Shown one piece after another: positions 33,712-42,007 of a stretch of 64,000 nt of DNA (the stretch's first letter is position 1; each line of letters begins with the position of its first letter). A program made the translations under genes and the position numbers. This DNA comes from Ruegeria pomeroyi. Its GTDB lineage: Bacteria; Pseudomonadota; Alphaproteobacteria; Rhodobacterales; Rhodobacteraceae. The stretch covers positions 930,001 to 994,000 of the forward strand of contig NZ_JAGQAG010000001.1 of the NCBI RefSeq assembly GCF_021405525.1, written 5' to 3'. A model generated the notes under the pieces. The model searched no databases and was not told the origin of the DNA. It worked only from the letters and a program-made list of their open reading frames with translations.

Positions 33712-36460
33712 ACTGGCCATAGACCAGGTCGTTGCCGGCGCCGGCGTCGATATTGTCATGCCCCGCACCCGCATAGATGATGTCGCGCAGGTCGTCGTCG
33801 GATGTCCCGCCAAGGATGCTGTCGTCGCCATCGCCGCCATTGAGCGTATCCGACCCGTCGCCACCATCCAGCGTGTCGTTGCCCTCGTAGCCCAGCAGGC
33901 GGTCGTTGGATGCCAACCCCGAGACACTGTCATTCAATTCAGTCCCTTTGAGGTCGTCTGCTTCGGGCGTGCCGGTCAGCGTCCGGCCGATCCCGTCACG
34001 CTCATTCAGGTCGGCCTCGTCCAAGGCGATATCGTTGAACCGGAACCGCTCTACTCCGGTTACCGTGTCTCGCCCTTCGGAGGTGAACAGGACAAAGGCT
34101 TCGTCTTCGCGATAGACGAGCAAATCGGAGCTGGAGGAGTCAAAAACGGCCTCGTCTTCGCCCAACCCACCATCGAGACGGTCATTGCCGGTGCCGCCGT
34201 TCAGGGTGTCGTTGCCAATGCCACCCGATAGCAGATCGTTGCCGCCAAGACCCACCAGTTCGTCCCGGCCCGCCAGCCCCATAATGAAATCGCGATTGCC
34301 ATTGCCGGTCAGCGCCTTGCTTAGCCTGTCGTCGATTGCAGTGTTCGCCGATTTCTCGAACAAAGAGATCGTTTCTTTCTCGTACTCGGGCAAACTGTCA
34401 TAATCGGTGCGACCGATCTGAATGCGATGGGTGCCGCGGAATTCAGAGAGCGGATCGTTGGCCAAAGCCCAGATGCTGGCCCAATAGAGCCCCGGATCAT
34501 GCTCGGCGCCGAAACCCGTGGAAAATTCAGTGTTCTCGACATTGGGGAGGTCGATCTGGGTCAGCCCATCCTCGAAGTTCACGTTGGTCAGCAGCGTCAG
34601 AACTGTGGTGAGCGAAGGTTCAGGCGAGACCCAGCTTTCGCCGGCAAAGGTGACCCGGTCTTCACGATGTGAAAGCCCGATATAATAGCCGGGCGCATTT
34701 AGCTGCATAGGCGCCAGAGGATTGCCGGTGAGTTCAGGAATGGCCGGATCGTATTGCAGATCGAACCCTTTGAAGGGAAGCGAGTCGGTATAGACATCCG
34801 GGTCGATCCCGGCCGAGGCCAGGGAGATTACCGCCAGATCTACATCGGCCGACACACGGTGGGCATCGACCGTGGCAAAGATATCGGCCATCGACCCGCC
34901 CAGAGAGTGGCCGGACACGACTAGACGATCAATTCCGTTGCCGGGGTCGTTCACATAGGCCAGTGCTGCCTCTATCAGCGCGTCGTGTGCCACATACTGA
35001 TCAAACAGCCCGTTGCCGCCCCAAGCCTGTCCGCTCAGCGCCAGTGGCCAATCTGAATCATCGGTGCCGCGAAAGGTGAGCGCAACCGTGCGGCTGCCAT
35101 CGGCCATCGTGCCTTCGGCAAGCAGCCCTTGCGCCGCCCACAAGAGACTATTGCGGCCCTCGAACAACCCGCCGCTTTGGAACCGGGCGTCGTTGTCAGA
35201 GACATAGTTCTGCCCCAAGTTTCCTTCGGTCAGAACGGTCCAGCCGCGCTGTGACAGGTAGCCCCTGTAGTTGTCGTCCCGCCCGTTGTCGCTGTTGTCG
35301 CCGTTGTAAACATCGGGCAGCAAGTCATCGCCGTAGACGACGCGTGCCATGAAGGCGCCCAGTTCGATTTCCGCTAGGGAAGTGGTGACCGTTCGCGCGG
35401 GTTCGTCCGCGCGCGAGACGCCAAAGAGTTCGGTACGGCCCAGGCTATCGCCGCGGTTGATGCGAACCTCGATTTCCTGTTGGCCGGTTGTCGACACAGT
35501 GTAGGAGATGGTTTCAGGGTCTGTTTGCCCTGGCAACAGGCCGCCCGAATAGGTGTCTTCTCCGATTTTGCTGCCATTGACATAGTAGCTGATCGAGAAG
35601 GGCGCCTGATAGCTGTCGCTCTGATTGGTTACCTCGGTCTCGATCACGACACTCTGACCGGCGATCGCATAGCCAAAGGCGGAAATATCGCTGACAAACA
35701 AATCGGGAAGGTCGGGGCCGACGCGATATGACTCGGTTCGTGAGTTGTTGCTGGTTCGACTGTCACCGTCGACGTCGACGATCCGCACTTCTATGGAATT
35801 CGCGCCTTCTTCGGTCAGCGTGTACTTGATGGTCTCGGTATCGGTCCACCCGCCCGGCAGGCCCAGAGACAGTGTGTCGCCGCCAATGAGCGATCCGTTC
35901 ACGTAATATTCGATGCCGAAGGAGCCTATGCCCTTGTTGCCGATGTTGGCCAGCTCCGCCTCGATCTCGATTTCCTCGCCGACGTTCAGATCGCCGATGA
36001 CGCGGATATCTCGGACCGTCGGATCGGCAAAGTTGTAGTCGATGTCGACGTTGAGATACTTCATCTGTAGCGTTACGCCGGTGTTGTTGCGCACCTGTAA
36101 CTGCCAGTTTCCCTGCACCTGCTGCCCGTCCATGAAAACGGAGATGTTGGAGACGGAATCGGTTCCCCAGAAAGAGATGTCGTAGTCGTCGGATCGGTCG
36201 CTGTCGTTCCCGTCATCGGTGTCCTTACCGATACCATCGAAATTGTCGTAGACGCGGACGCGTCGCCCTTCGGGTGAGATCAGCCAGATATCGACATCCC
36301 CGAGGTCGACAGCAGCGCCGTTGTTGTAGTTGATGAAGAAGTTCAGCGAAACGTTCTCGACCTCGGAATAGGGCAAGTCACCAAGGACGTTAAAAGAGAA
36401 ATAGCGGTCTCCACTACCGATGTTGCGTGTAAAGGAGCTGTCATATGTGGCGGTCGGCAT
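33245..36460 (-). CDS. Secreted RTX lipase-like protein with P domain and CARDB repeats
   Basis: This is a 1071-residue modular protein. Residues 1-145 resemble a proprotein-convertase P domain (DVDIWLISPEGRRVRVYDN, then GNWQLQVRNNTGVTLQ). Two CARDB-like adhesion modules follow (about 147-245 and 250-345, each with YYVNGS and DTETI or DPETI). Next comes an alpha/beta hydrolase of the Lipase_3 type with the nucleophile elbow VVSGHSLGGSMA (near residue 520) and ALTFRGTDDSDW. RTX nonapeptides occupy about 720-950, and the end is nearly identical to that of the neighbouring RTX protein. It is probably exported by a type I system encoded elsewhere and acts on lipids or esters outside the cell. Confidence 0.85.
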   Translation of the reverse strand: MPTATYDSSFTRNIGSGDRYFSFNVLGDLPYSEVENVSLNFFINYNNGAAVDLGDVDIWLISPEGRRVRVYDNFDGIGKDTDDGNDSDRSDDYDISFWGTDSVSNISVFMDGQQVQGNWQLQVRNNTGVTLQMKYLNVDIDYNFADPTVRDIRVIGDLNVGEEIEIEAELANIGNKGIGSFGIEYYVNGSLIGGDTLSLGLPGGWTDTETIKYTLTEEGANSIEVRIVDVDGDSRTSNNSRTESYRVGPDLPDLFVSDISAFGYAIAGQSVVIETEVTNQSDSYQAPFSISYYVNGSKIGEDTYSGGLLPGQTDPETISYTVSTTGQQEIEVRINRGDSLGRTELFGVSRADEPARTVTTSLAEIELGAFMARVVYGDDLLPDVYNGDNSDNGRDDNYRGYLSQRGWTVLTEGNLGQNYVSDNDARFQSGGLFEGRNSLLWAAQGLLAEGTMADGSRTVALTFRGTDDSDWPLALSGQAWGGNGLFDQYVAHDALIEAALAYVNDPGNGIDRLVVSGHSLGGSMADIFATVDAHRVSADVDLAVISLASAGIDPDVYTDSLPFKGFDLQYDPAIPELTGNPLAPMQLNAPGYYIGLSHREDRVTFAGESWVSPEPSLTTVLTLLTNVNFEDGLTQIDLPNVENTEFSTGFGAEHDPGLYWASIWALANDPLSEFRGTHRIQIGRTDYDSLPEYEKETISLFEKSANTAIDDRLSKALTGNGNRDFIMGLAGRDELVGLGGNDLLSGGIGNDTLNGGTGNDRLDGGLGEDEAVFDSSSSDLLVYREDEAFVLFTSEGRDTVTGVERFRFNDIALDEADLNERDGIGRTLTGTPEADDLKGTELNDSVSGLASNDRLLGYEGNDTLDGGDGSDTLNGGDGDDSILGGTSDDDLRDIIYAGAGHDNIDAGAGNDLVYGQSGNDTIAGGFGVDELQGQEGDDVITGSAYSDLVFGGDGNDFVNGGFGHDRINGGSGADKFYHLGIFDHGSDWVQDYNAAEGDVLVFGQAGATADQFQINLAHTANAEGERSGDDDVQEAFVIYKPTGQIIWALVDGEGQSEINLQIGKEVFDLLA

Positions 36461-36674
36461 AATTCGGTACTCTCAACAATGACCGCGTTCCGGGCACAAT
36501 TCAAAAAGTAGCAACCCAGAAGACGGCAGAAAAATTTCTATGCCGACAAACTAAGGCCAAACTGGAAAAGCGGCTCAATGGCAAAGAATATTATGAATAG
36601 TGCGTGCATGTTTTGGCCCGTGTCAACAAATACTGGCGTTTGCAAAGGATTGCGCTTCGCTCAGGATCAAAGAA

Positions 36675-36700
36675 AAACGCCGCCCCGAGGGGCGGCGTTT
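36675..36700 (-). terminator. Terminator of rplS-rpmE
   Basis: A perfect 12-bp stem AAACGCCGCCCC/GGGGCGGCGTTT with a GA centre begins about 22 nt after the rpmE stop. The T run comes from the stem base and the following TTTTTC on the minus strand. The gap 36461-36722 otherwise holds the promoter of the second RTX gene and no visible gene. Confidence 0.88.
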
Positions 36701-36722
36701 GCGGTTCGATCGCTGGCAGGGA

Positions 36723-36944
36723 TTAGAAGCCCAAGCCTTCGTATTTCTTCTTGAACTTCGACACGCGACCGCCGGTGTCCATCAGGCGGGACGAGCCACC
36801 GGTCCAGGCCGGGTGCGACGAGGGGTCGATTTCCAGCGACAGGGTGTCGCCTTCCTTGCCCCAGGTGGATTTCATCTGGATGACGGTGCCGTCGGTCAGC
36901 TTGACGTCGATCAGGTGGTAATCGGGATGGATGTCGTTTTTCAT
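36723..36944 (-). CDS. rpmE: 50S ribosomal protein L31
   Basis: This 73-residue ribosomal protein begins [20 protein letters not shown] and ends KKKYEGLGF. It contains SHPAWTGG, typical of the alphaproteobacterial L31. It lacks the four zinc cysteines of C+ forms, so it is the zinc-free type. It follows rplS by 11 bp in the same operon and is closed by a strong terminator. Confidence 0.95.
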   Translation of the reverse strand: MKNDIHPDYHLIDVKLTDGTVIQMKSTWGKEGDTLSLEIDPSSHPAWTGGSSRLMDTGGRVSKFKKKYEGLGF

Positions 36945-36955
36945 CTTTCCGCTCC

Positions 36956-37339
36956 TTACGCTTCGGCGTCAGCCTTGGGTTTGTAGTTGGTGACTTCGGC
37001 GATACGGGCCGATTTGCCACGACGCGAACGCAGATAGTAGAGTTTCGCACGACGCACACGGCCACGGCGGACAACGGTGATGCTGTCGATGTTGGTCGAA
37101 TAGAGCGGGAACACACGTTCCACGCCTTCGCCGAACGAAATCTTGCGAACGGTGAACGAACCGGCGATGCCGCTGCCGTTCTTGCGGCTGATGCAGACGC
37201 CTTCATAGTTCTGCACGCGCGAACGGGTGCCTTCGGTCACCTTGTACCCGACGCGAATGGTGTCGCCGGGTTTGAAATCGGGGATATCTTTCCCCAGGGC
37301 GGCAATCTGTTCCGCCTCGAGCTGTGCGATAAGATCCAT
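36956..37339 (-). CDS. rplS: 50S ribosomal protein L19
   Basis: This 127-residue protein has the L19 core: [22 protein letters not shown], then [32 protein letters not shown] and [24 protein letters not shown]19 sits at the 30S-50S interface. In most bacteria its gene directly follows trmD on the same strand; here trmD is nearby but on the opposite strand, and the gene directly upstream points away. Confidence 0.97.
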   Translation of the reverse strand: MDLIAQLEAEQIAALGKDIPDFKPGDTIRVGYKVTEGTRSRVQNYEGVCISRKNGSGIAGSFTVRKISFGEGVERVFPLYSTNIDSITVVRRGRVRRAKLYYLRSRRGKSARIAEVTNYKPKADAEA

Positions 37340-37740
37340 CGCTTTTCTCCTGGTTTGCCCGTGGTTCTACCCACGAAGATATGTGCGTCCCGAGAGCTCG
37401 TGGCCTTCGATCGGGTCCGCCGCAGCGCCCGCCCGAGATCGGATCGTCCGTTTCTTTTGTTCGGTCTGCCGCCTCGGTGGCCCGGTCGAAGAAACCGGAT
37501 GGGGCGCGGAAACAGGCCAAACGCCCGGAGCCGCCAGAGGCGATTCCAGACCGGCCTCGTTTAGGCAAAACCAGCGCGGGGATCAAGAGTGTTGCGGGTC
37601 CTGGAGCGACTTTTTAAGGCAGGTCGGCAAAGGTCCCGCCGATTTTCGCTTATCCCCGGGCGGGTGGTTGCTTTTGGCCGGCGCCGCGCCAATCTCTGAG
37701 GCAGTACCGATTTCAAATCACGGTTTCACAGCGAGTCATT
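37340..37740. promoter_or_regulatory. Divergent rplS / lysozyme-gene intergenic region
   Basis: This 401-bp region has no convincing gene. A small hairpin CGTGG-TTCTAC-CCACG lies at 37361-37376 in the rplS leader. The stretch from 37590 to 37740 is AT-richer and should hold the promoter for the lysozyme gene. It also marks one edge of the segment in which trmD is inverted. Confidence 0.4.
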
Positions 37741-38550
37741 ATGCGATCCCTGCTCCTTCTCTCCGTCTTTCTTACCCTGATGGCCGCTTGTGGCCGCCGC
37801 GCGCCCGAGCCCGAGCCGGTCGCAGCTCCCGACCCGATGCGCGCTGAACTGGCGCAACTGGTCACATATCCGAAATTCGGTGATGCCGATCCGCATCCCT
37901 GGGACGGGCGCGCGCCGCACAGCTATCCGATCCACGGGATCGACGTATCGCGTTGGCAGGGCAATATCGACTGGCCGACCGCCCGTGCGGCAGGTGTGAA
38001 CTTTGCCTATATCAAGGCGACCGAGGGCGGCGATGTCGCCGATCCCAAGTTCGCCGAACACCGTCGCGGCGCGCAGGCGGCGGGCGTGCCCTGGGGCGCC
38101 TATCACTATTACTATTTCTGCCGCCCGGCTGCGGAACAGGCGCGCTGGTTCATCCGGCATGTTCCGCGTGGCGCCGATCTGCCGCATGTGCTCGACATGG
38201 AGTGGACCCACCGCTCGCGCACCTGCCCTCTGCGTCCCGAAGGCGCCAAGGTGCGGGCCGAGGCACGCAAGTTCCTCGACATTCTGGAGGCGCATTACGG
38301 GCGCCGTCCCATCATCTATACGACGGTCGACTTCTATCGCGACACTGGCATCGGACAGTTGCGCGACGCCGAGTTCTGGCTGCGCTCGGTCGCGGGCCAT
38401 CCGCGTCAGGTCTATCCCGGCGCCTACTGGACCTTCTGGCAGTATACCGGCACCGGGCTGATACCGGGGATCGAGGGCAAGGTGGATATCAACGTGTTCC
38501 GCAGCGCCCCCGATATCTGGCTGCGCTGGAAGGCCGGGTTGATCGGCTAG
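37741..38550 (+). CDS. GH25 lysozyme-family lipoprotein
   Basis: This 269-residue protein starts MRSLLLLSVFLTLMAACGRR, a lipoprotein signal with the acceptor Cys at residue 17. It would be anchored in the envelope. The GH25 muramidase domain covers about residues 65-260 with HGIDVSRWQGNIDW, YIKATEGGDVADPKF, the catalytic Asp/Glu in VLDMEW, and YTTVDFYRD. It should cut peptidoglycan between MurNAc and GlcNAc. It precedes trmD on the plus strand, in a block that points opposite to the ribosomal genes on either side. Confidence 0.9.
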   Translation: MRSLLLLSVFLTLMAACGRRAPEPEPVAAPDPMRAELAQLVTYPKFGDADPHPWDGRAPHSYPIHGIDVSRWQGNIDWPTARAAGVNFAYIKATEGGDVADPKFAEHRRGAQAAGVPWGAYHYYYFCRPAAEQARWFIRHVPRGADLPHVLDMEWTHRSRTCPLRPEGAKVRAEARKFLDILEAHYGRRPIIYTTVDFYRDTGIGQLRDAEFWLRSVAGHPRQVYPGAYWTFWQYTGTGLIPGIEGKVDINVFRSAPDIWLRWKAGLIG

Positions 38551-38598
38551 GTGCGCCACCGCTTCCCTCGGCCCGCGCCTTGCCCTATGACAGCGGCC

Positions 38599-39399
38599 AT
38601 GAGCACACCACCCGCCCGATCCCATGGCCGCAAGGCCATCCGCCCGACGCTGCAACCCCGCGAGCTGATCACCGACACGCCCGATCTGCATGGCGTGTGG
38701 AAGGCACGGGTGATCACCCTGTTCCCGCAGGCCTTTCCCGGTGTTCTGGGCGAAAGCCTGACGGGCCGCGCCCTGCAAGAGGGGCTTTGGCAACTGGAGA
38801 CCATCGAACTGCGCCAGTTCGGCATCGGCAAGCATCGCAATGTCGATGACACCCCGGCCGGCGGCGGCGCCGGCATGGTGTTGCGCGCCGATGTGCTGGC
38901 CCCAGCGATCGAACGCGCGATGCAAGGCGCCAGCGGCAACTGGCCGCTGATCTACTTGTCGCCGCGCGGCCGCCCGATGGATCAGTCGCTTATGCAGTCG
39001 CTGGCGCGCTGTGACGGGGTCACGCTGATCTGTGGCCGCTTCGAGGGCGTCGACGAGCGGGTGCTGGAGCATTACGGCATTCAGGAGGTTTCGCTGGGAG
39101 ATTTCGTGATGACCGGTGGCGAGATTGCGGCGCAAGCCCTGATCGACGCCACCGTGCGGTTGCTGCCCGGCGTGCTGGGCAACCAGGCCTCGACCGAGGA
39201 GGAGAGTTTTTCCTCGGGGCTTCTGGAACATCCGCAATACACCCGCCCCGCCGAATGGATGGGCCGCCCCATCCCCGAGGTGCTGATGTCCGGCCATCAC
39301 GGCAAGGTAGCCGAGTGGCGCCGCGCCCAGAGCGAAAAGATCACGCAGAGCCGCCGACCCGACTTGTGGCGACGCTATCAAACGCCGAAGGAAGATTGA
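38599..39399 (+). CDS. trmD: tRNA (guanine-37-N1)-methyltransferase
   Basis: This 266-residue SPOUT enzyme makes m1G37 in tRNAs and prevents frameshifting. It has ITLFPQAFPGVLGESLTG, GGGAGMVLRADVL, LSPRGRPMDQ, CGRFEGVDERVLEHYG and the trefoil-knot AdoMet site SLGDFVMTGGEIAAQ. The start is uncertain: ATG codons at 38587 and 38599 give an N-terminal extension of about 30-35 residues before the usual WKARVITLFP. No clear ribosome-binding site helps choose. It is on the plus strand, unlike rimM, rplS and rpmE with which it is normally co-transcribed. Confidence 0.93.
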   Translation: MSTPPARSHGRKAIRPTLQPRELITDTPDLHGVWKARVITLFPQAFPGVLGESLTGRALQEGLWQLETIELRQFGIGKHRNVDDTPAGGGAGMVLRADVLAPAIERAMQGASGNWPLIYLSPRGRPMDQSLMQSLARCDGVTLICGRFEGVDERVLEHYGIQEVSLGDFVMTGGEIAAQALIDATVRLLPGVLGNQASTEEESFSSGLLEHPQYTRPAEWMGRPIPEVLMSGHHGKVAEWRRAQSEKITQSRRPDLWRRYQTPKED

Positions 39400-39458
39400 C
39401 AGCTCCTGTGCCGTGATGCGCAGATAGGGGTGAGTATTTGCAATAAGAGGGGAAAAAG

Positions 39459-40214
39459 TTGTTTTATGGAAAGCTTGACGGTGAAAATGCTGACCGCTTT
39501 CGCATCGCGCTAGAGACGCTGCAAGAATTGTTTGGCTCGGTCTACGCCTCAGACAATCTGATCGGGTTGCAACGGGCAGGCGGGTTTCGCGAGGACAGGA
39601 AATTCGTTGAAACGCTGCGCCGAAACGCCCAGACAAAACAGGAGATATCGATTGCCTGGCGGCTGCATACGCTGCTCTGGGCCGCCCAGAACGTGATGCA
39701 ACTGCCCGGCGATTTCGTGGAATGCGGAGTGTGGAAGGGGTTTTGTTTCGCGTTCCTGACCGACTATCTGGACTTCGCCAAGTCTGACAAGACGCTCTAT
39801 CTCTATGACACCTATCAGGGCATACCAGAGGCGATGAATTCCGAGAAACGTTCAAATCAGGCCTATGAACAGGACATCGCCGATGATCCGGATGCGATCC
39901 TGAAGGTGGTGCAGCAGCGCTTTGCCAAGGTCCCGAATACGCGGATCGTGCAGGGCATGGTGCCAGACAGTTTCGCCCAGGCCTGCCCCGAGCAGATCGC
40001 GCTCTTGCATATCGACATGAATTCGGCGGCCTCGGAAATTGCTGCGCTGGAGGCGCTGTTCGACAAGGTGGTGCCGGGCGGGATGATCGTGTTCGACGAT
40101 TACGGCTGGACCGGCTACGCCGCGCAACGCCACGCCGAAAACGCCTTCATGGCCGCGCGCGGGCACACGGTGCTGGAGATCCCCACCGGGCAGGGGTTGG
40201 TGATCAAGCACTGA
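39459..40214 (+). CDS. TylF/MycF family O-methyltransferase
   Basis: This 251-residue class I AdoMet-dependent methyltransferase resembles the macrocin O-methyltransferase family. It has GDFVECGVWKGFCFAFLTDYL (AdoMet loop), LYLYDTYQGIPEA, and the metal-binding HIDMNSAASEIAALE with VPGGMIVFDDYGWTGY. The start is a TTG at 39459, with GAGGGG six bases upstream; no in-frame ATG exists before the fold begins. Target unknown; in a marine bacterium a cell-surface sugar is plausible. It is the third gene of the plus-strand block. Confidence 0.8.
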   Translation: MFYGKLDGENADRFRIALETLQELFGSVYASDNLIGLQRAGGFREDRKFVETLRRNAQTKQEISIAWRLHTLLWAAQNVMQLPGDFVECGVWKGFCFAFLTDYLDFAKSDKTLYLYDTYQGIPEAMNSEKRSNQAYEQDIADDPDAILKVVQQRFAKVPNTRIVQGMVPDSFAQACPEQIALLHIDMNSAASEIAALEALFDKVVPGGMIVFDDYGWTGYAAQRHAENAFMAARGHTVLEIPTGQGLVIKH

Positions 40215-40472
40215 GGGCGCGTGCCGGGCTCGGCTGGTCGCGCCTCGGAACTTGGGCTGCTGCTTTGCGGGACGAAGCGGGCTTTCGCTGTCGCTGCTGC
40301 AATGTCGGCTCTGACGAAACAGTCGAGCAGGCGTTAGTTTGTCGGGAGTCGAGCAAACGGGAGTAGTTTTTTCCGACCTTTTGAGTCAGCATGTGGCGAT
40401 CACAAAAACTTGAAAATAAGCCTGTCAATTTCTATCTCATTCTTTGGACACAGCCTTTTAAGGAAACCATTT

Positions 40473-41186
40473 ATGCCACTGCCTTTGCTTACCATTGCCA
40501 TCCCGGTCCTGCATTCATCTGGAGCGTGGATCGCCTCCACAGGTGCCGCCGGTTACATCGCAGGCACCTTGTCCAGCACTTGGATCGGAGCATTCGTACT
40601 GGGGAATAGCGCATTGCTAGGCAGCTTGGGTCTGATATCTGCCGCAGGCATTTTTGGAGCTACTGGAAGCCTAGCAGCACTGACTTCAGGTGCCGCGCTT
40701 TCGGTCGGATCGGCACTAACAGCGGTGGGCCTGGGCGGTCTTGCGAGCTCACTCGGCATCGCACCTGTAGCAACTTTTCTAGGTCTAACGCCTGCCGGAT
40801 GGGCTGTGGCCGGAACAAGTTTGGTGATTGCTTCAACTCTCGGTTTCTACTTCACCCGCAAAACAATGCGGCGGATCAATGAAGAGCGTGAAAAAGGCGG
40901 CTTAGGCCCTATCTCCATGTCCCAGATTGTGAAGGAAGTGCGTCTTCTCGAAGAACAATCATTGGAAGCCATACTGAAACGGCTGTCTTTTGAATTGGAT
41001 GGCTTTCAACTTTCCGATGACCAAAAAGAAGTGTCGGTTGATGGCCAGGTATTTTCAGTTCACCGATTGAAGTATGTAGTCAATGCAGATGGCTCTGAAG
41101 AGCTTGTTTTTGTCACTCGGGCTGGACGCAAAAAGAGAGTACTCTTGATTAAGCCCGCGTCTAATCCTGATGGTCAGCCCGCTTGA
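40473..41186 (+). CDS. Hypothetical low-GC protein with glycine-zipper membrane region
   Basis: This protein of about 237 residues matches no family I know. Residues 1-125 are hydrophobic and rich in Gly, Ala, Ser and Leu with small-residue spacing (AAGIFGATGSLAALTSG, then VGLGGLASSLGIAPVA), ending in a membrane-like stretch before FYFTRKTMRRINEERE. The C-terminal 100 residues are soluble and charged (EEQSLEAILKRLSFEL and QVFSVHRLKYVVNADGSEEL). AAGGA precedes the ATG at 40473. GC by hand count is about 43-55% against about 65% around it, suggesting recent acquisition. Confidence 0.65.
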   Translation: MPLPLLTIAIPVLHSSGAWIASTGAAGYIAGTLSSTWIGAFVLGNSALLGSLGLISAAGIFGATGSLAALTSGAALSVGSALTAVGLGGLASSLGIAPVATFLGLTPAGWAVAGTSLVIASTLGFYFTRKTMRRINEEREKGGLGPISMSQIVKEVRLLEEQSLEAILKRLSFELDGFQLSDDQKEVSVDGQVFSVHRLKYVVNADGSEELVFVTRAGRKKRVLLIKPASNPDGQPA

Positions 41187-41359
41187 AGATATCTGGTCGA
41201 AAACACGACCTGTAACCGTATCTTTACTATGGCCTTGACGCGGTAGCAGACTTTGGCTGCGTTGCAGAAAATCTGCAAGGTGGGCTCAGCGCCGTCATTC
41301 GCTGCTGCGCTCAAAGGCCCTGCGTAGACATCGCGAACCAGGGGCCGCTGCAGGCGCGG

Positions 41360-41863
41360 TCAGAACAGTCCTTCGGGCGGGTCGGCGACGATGCGGCGTT
41401 GATCAAGGTCCACGGTGGGGACTGCAGCTTGAGTAAAGGGCAACAGGACCGGCGATTTCAATCCACCTCCGCCGATCTCCAGCAGGTCCGAGGCGCCGTG
41501 GTTCTGGACCGAGATCACCTTGCCCAGAAGCGTGCCGCCGGTGTCGAACACCTCCAGCCCGATCAGGTCGGTGTGATAGAACTCGTCATCGGGCAGCGAA
41601 GGCAGCCGGTCGCGTTGGGTATAAAGGCGCAGACCCTTGAGCGCGTCTGCCGCTTCCTTGGTCTCGACGCCACCCAGATGCGCGGCAAAGCCGTTCTTGA
41701 TCGCACGGGTCAGCACGATGGGAAAGCGCCGGGTGCCGGTCTCGTCGGTCAGCGGCGAATAAAGCTCGATATCCTCGGGCACCGCGCAGAAGCTTTTCAA
41801 CCTTACCTCGCCGCGCACCCCGAAAGAGCCCGCCACCGAACCCACGCAAATCAGATCGCTCAT
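41360..41863 (-). CDS. rimM: Ribosome maturation factor RimM
   Basis: This 167-residue protein assists 30S head assembly by binding S19. It has [22 protein letters not shown], then the PRC-barrel part [25 protein letters not shown] and a [11 protein letters not shown] segment. The start at 41863 is preferred over 41881 or 41872 because GAGGG lies 8 nt upstream and the ATG overlaps the stop of a 47-codon gene (ATGA). Confidence 0.93.
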   Translation of the reverse strand: MSDLICVGSVAGSFGVRGEVRLKSFCAVPEDIELYSPLTDETGTRRFPIVLTRAIKNGFAAHLGGVETKEAADALKGLRLYTQRDRLPSLPDDEFYHTDLIGLEVFDTGGTLLGKVISVQNHGASDLLEIGGGGLKSPVLLPFTQAAVPTVDLDQRRIVADPPEGLF

Positions 41864-42003
41864 TTTTGCCATCCCTCGCATAAATCCGCCTCGACCCGCC
41901 CGCCGGCATCCAAGCAGCGGTCCCGGTGGGCATTGCGTTCGTATACCACTCCGACGACAAAGGCGACCGTGACAAAGAAAAACAGTCGGACGGGGCGGAG
42001 CAT
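41860..42003 (-). CDS. Small membrane protein upstream of rimM (47 residues)
   Basis: This short gene lies in the 126-bp gap between bluB and rimM. It starts 4 bp after the bluB stop and overlaps the rimM ATG (ATGA). The product has a basic start (MLRPVRL), one membrane helix ([14 protein letters not shown]) and a short hydrophilic tail with two Cys (RCLDAGG and DLCEGW). The reading frame, overlaps and membrane-tail design argue that it is real. Similar tiny ERN/CLDAGG-type proteins are, from memory, common in this family of bacteria. Function unknown. Confidence 0.7.
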   Translation of the reverse strand: MLRPVRLFFFVTVAFVVGVVYERNAHRDRCLDAGGRVEADLCEGWQK

Positions 42004-42007
42004 GGAG

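Noticed and set aside
30496-34231. Plus-strand frames of 546 and 340 codons opposite the RTX genes
   Set aside because: They mirror the RTX repeats (alternating Val, Ile, Ala and Asp) and are explained by the repeat composition of the real genes.
30514-36460. RTX region as a complete type I secretion locus or toxin system
   Set aside because: No ABC exporter, membrane fusion protein, TolC or acyltransferase gene is present in the window, so only the secreted proteins can be claimed.
37726-39855. 709-codon minus-strand frame across the lysozyme gene and trmD, which would restore the ancestral strand of the operon
   Set aside because: The plus-strand products show complete GH25 and TrmD motifs, while the minus-strand text does not; trmD is therefore really on the plus strand.
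40221-41320. Similar TTCGCTG and CTGCTGC words on both sides of the low-GC hypothetical gene, suggesting insertion repeats
   Set aside because: The match is short and imperfect and there is no target duplication or terminal inverted repeat; it is not enough to call a mobile element.
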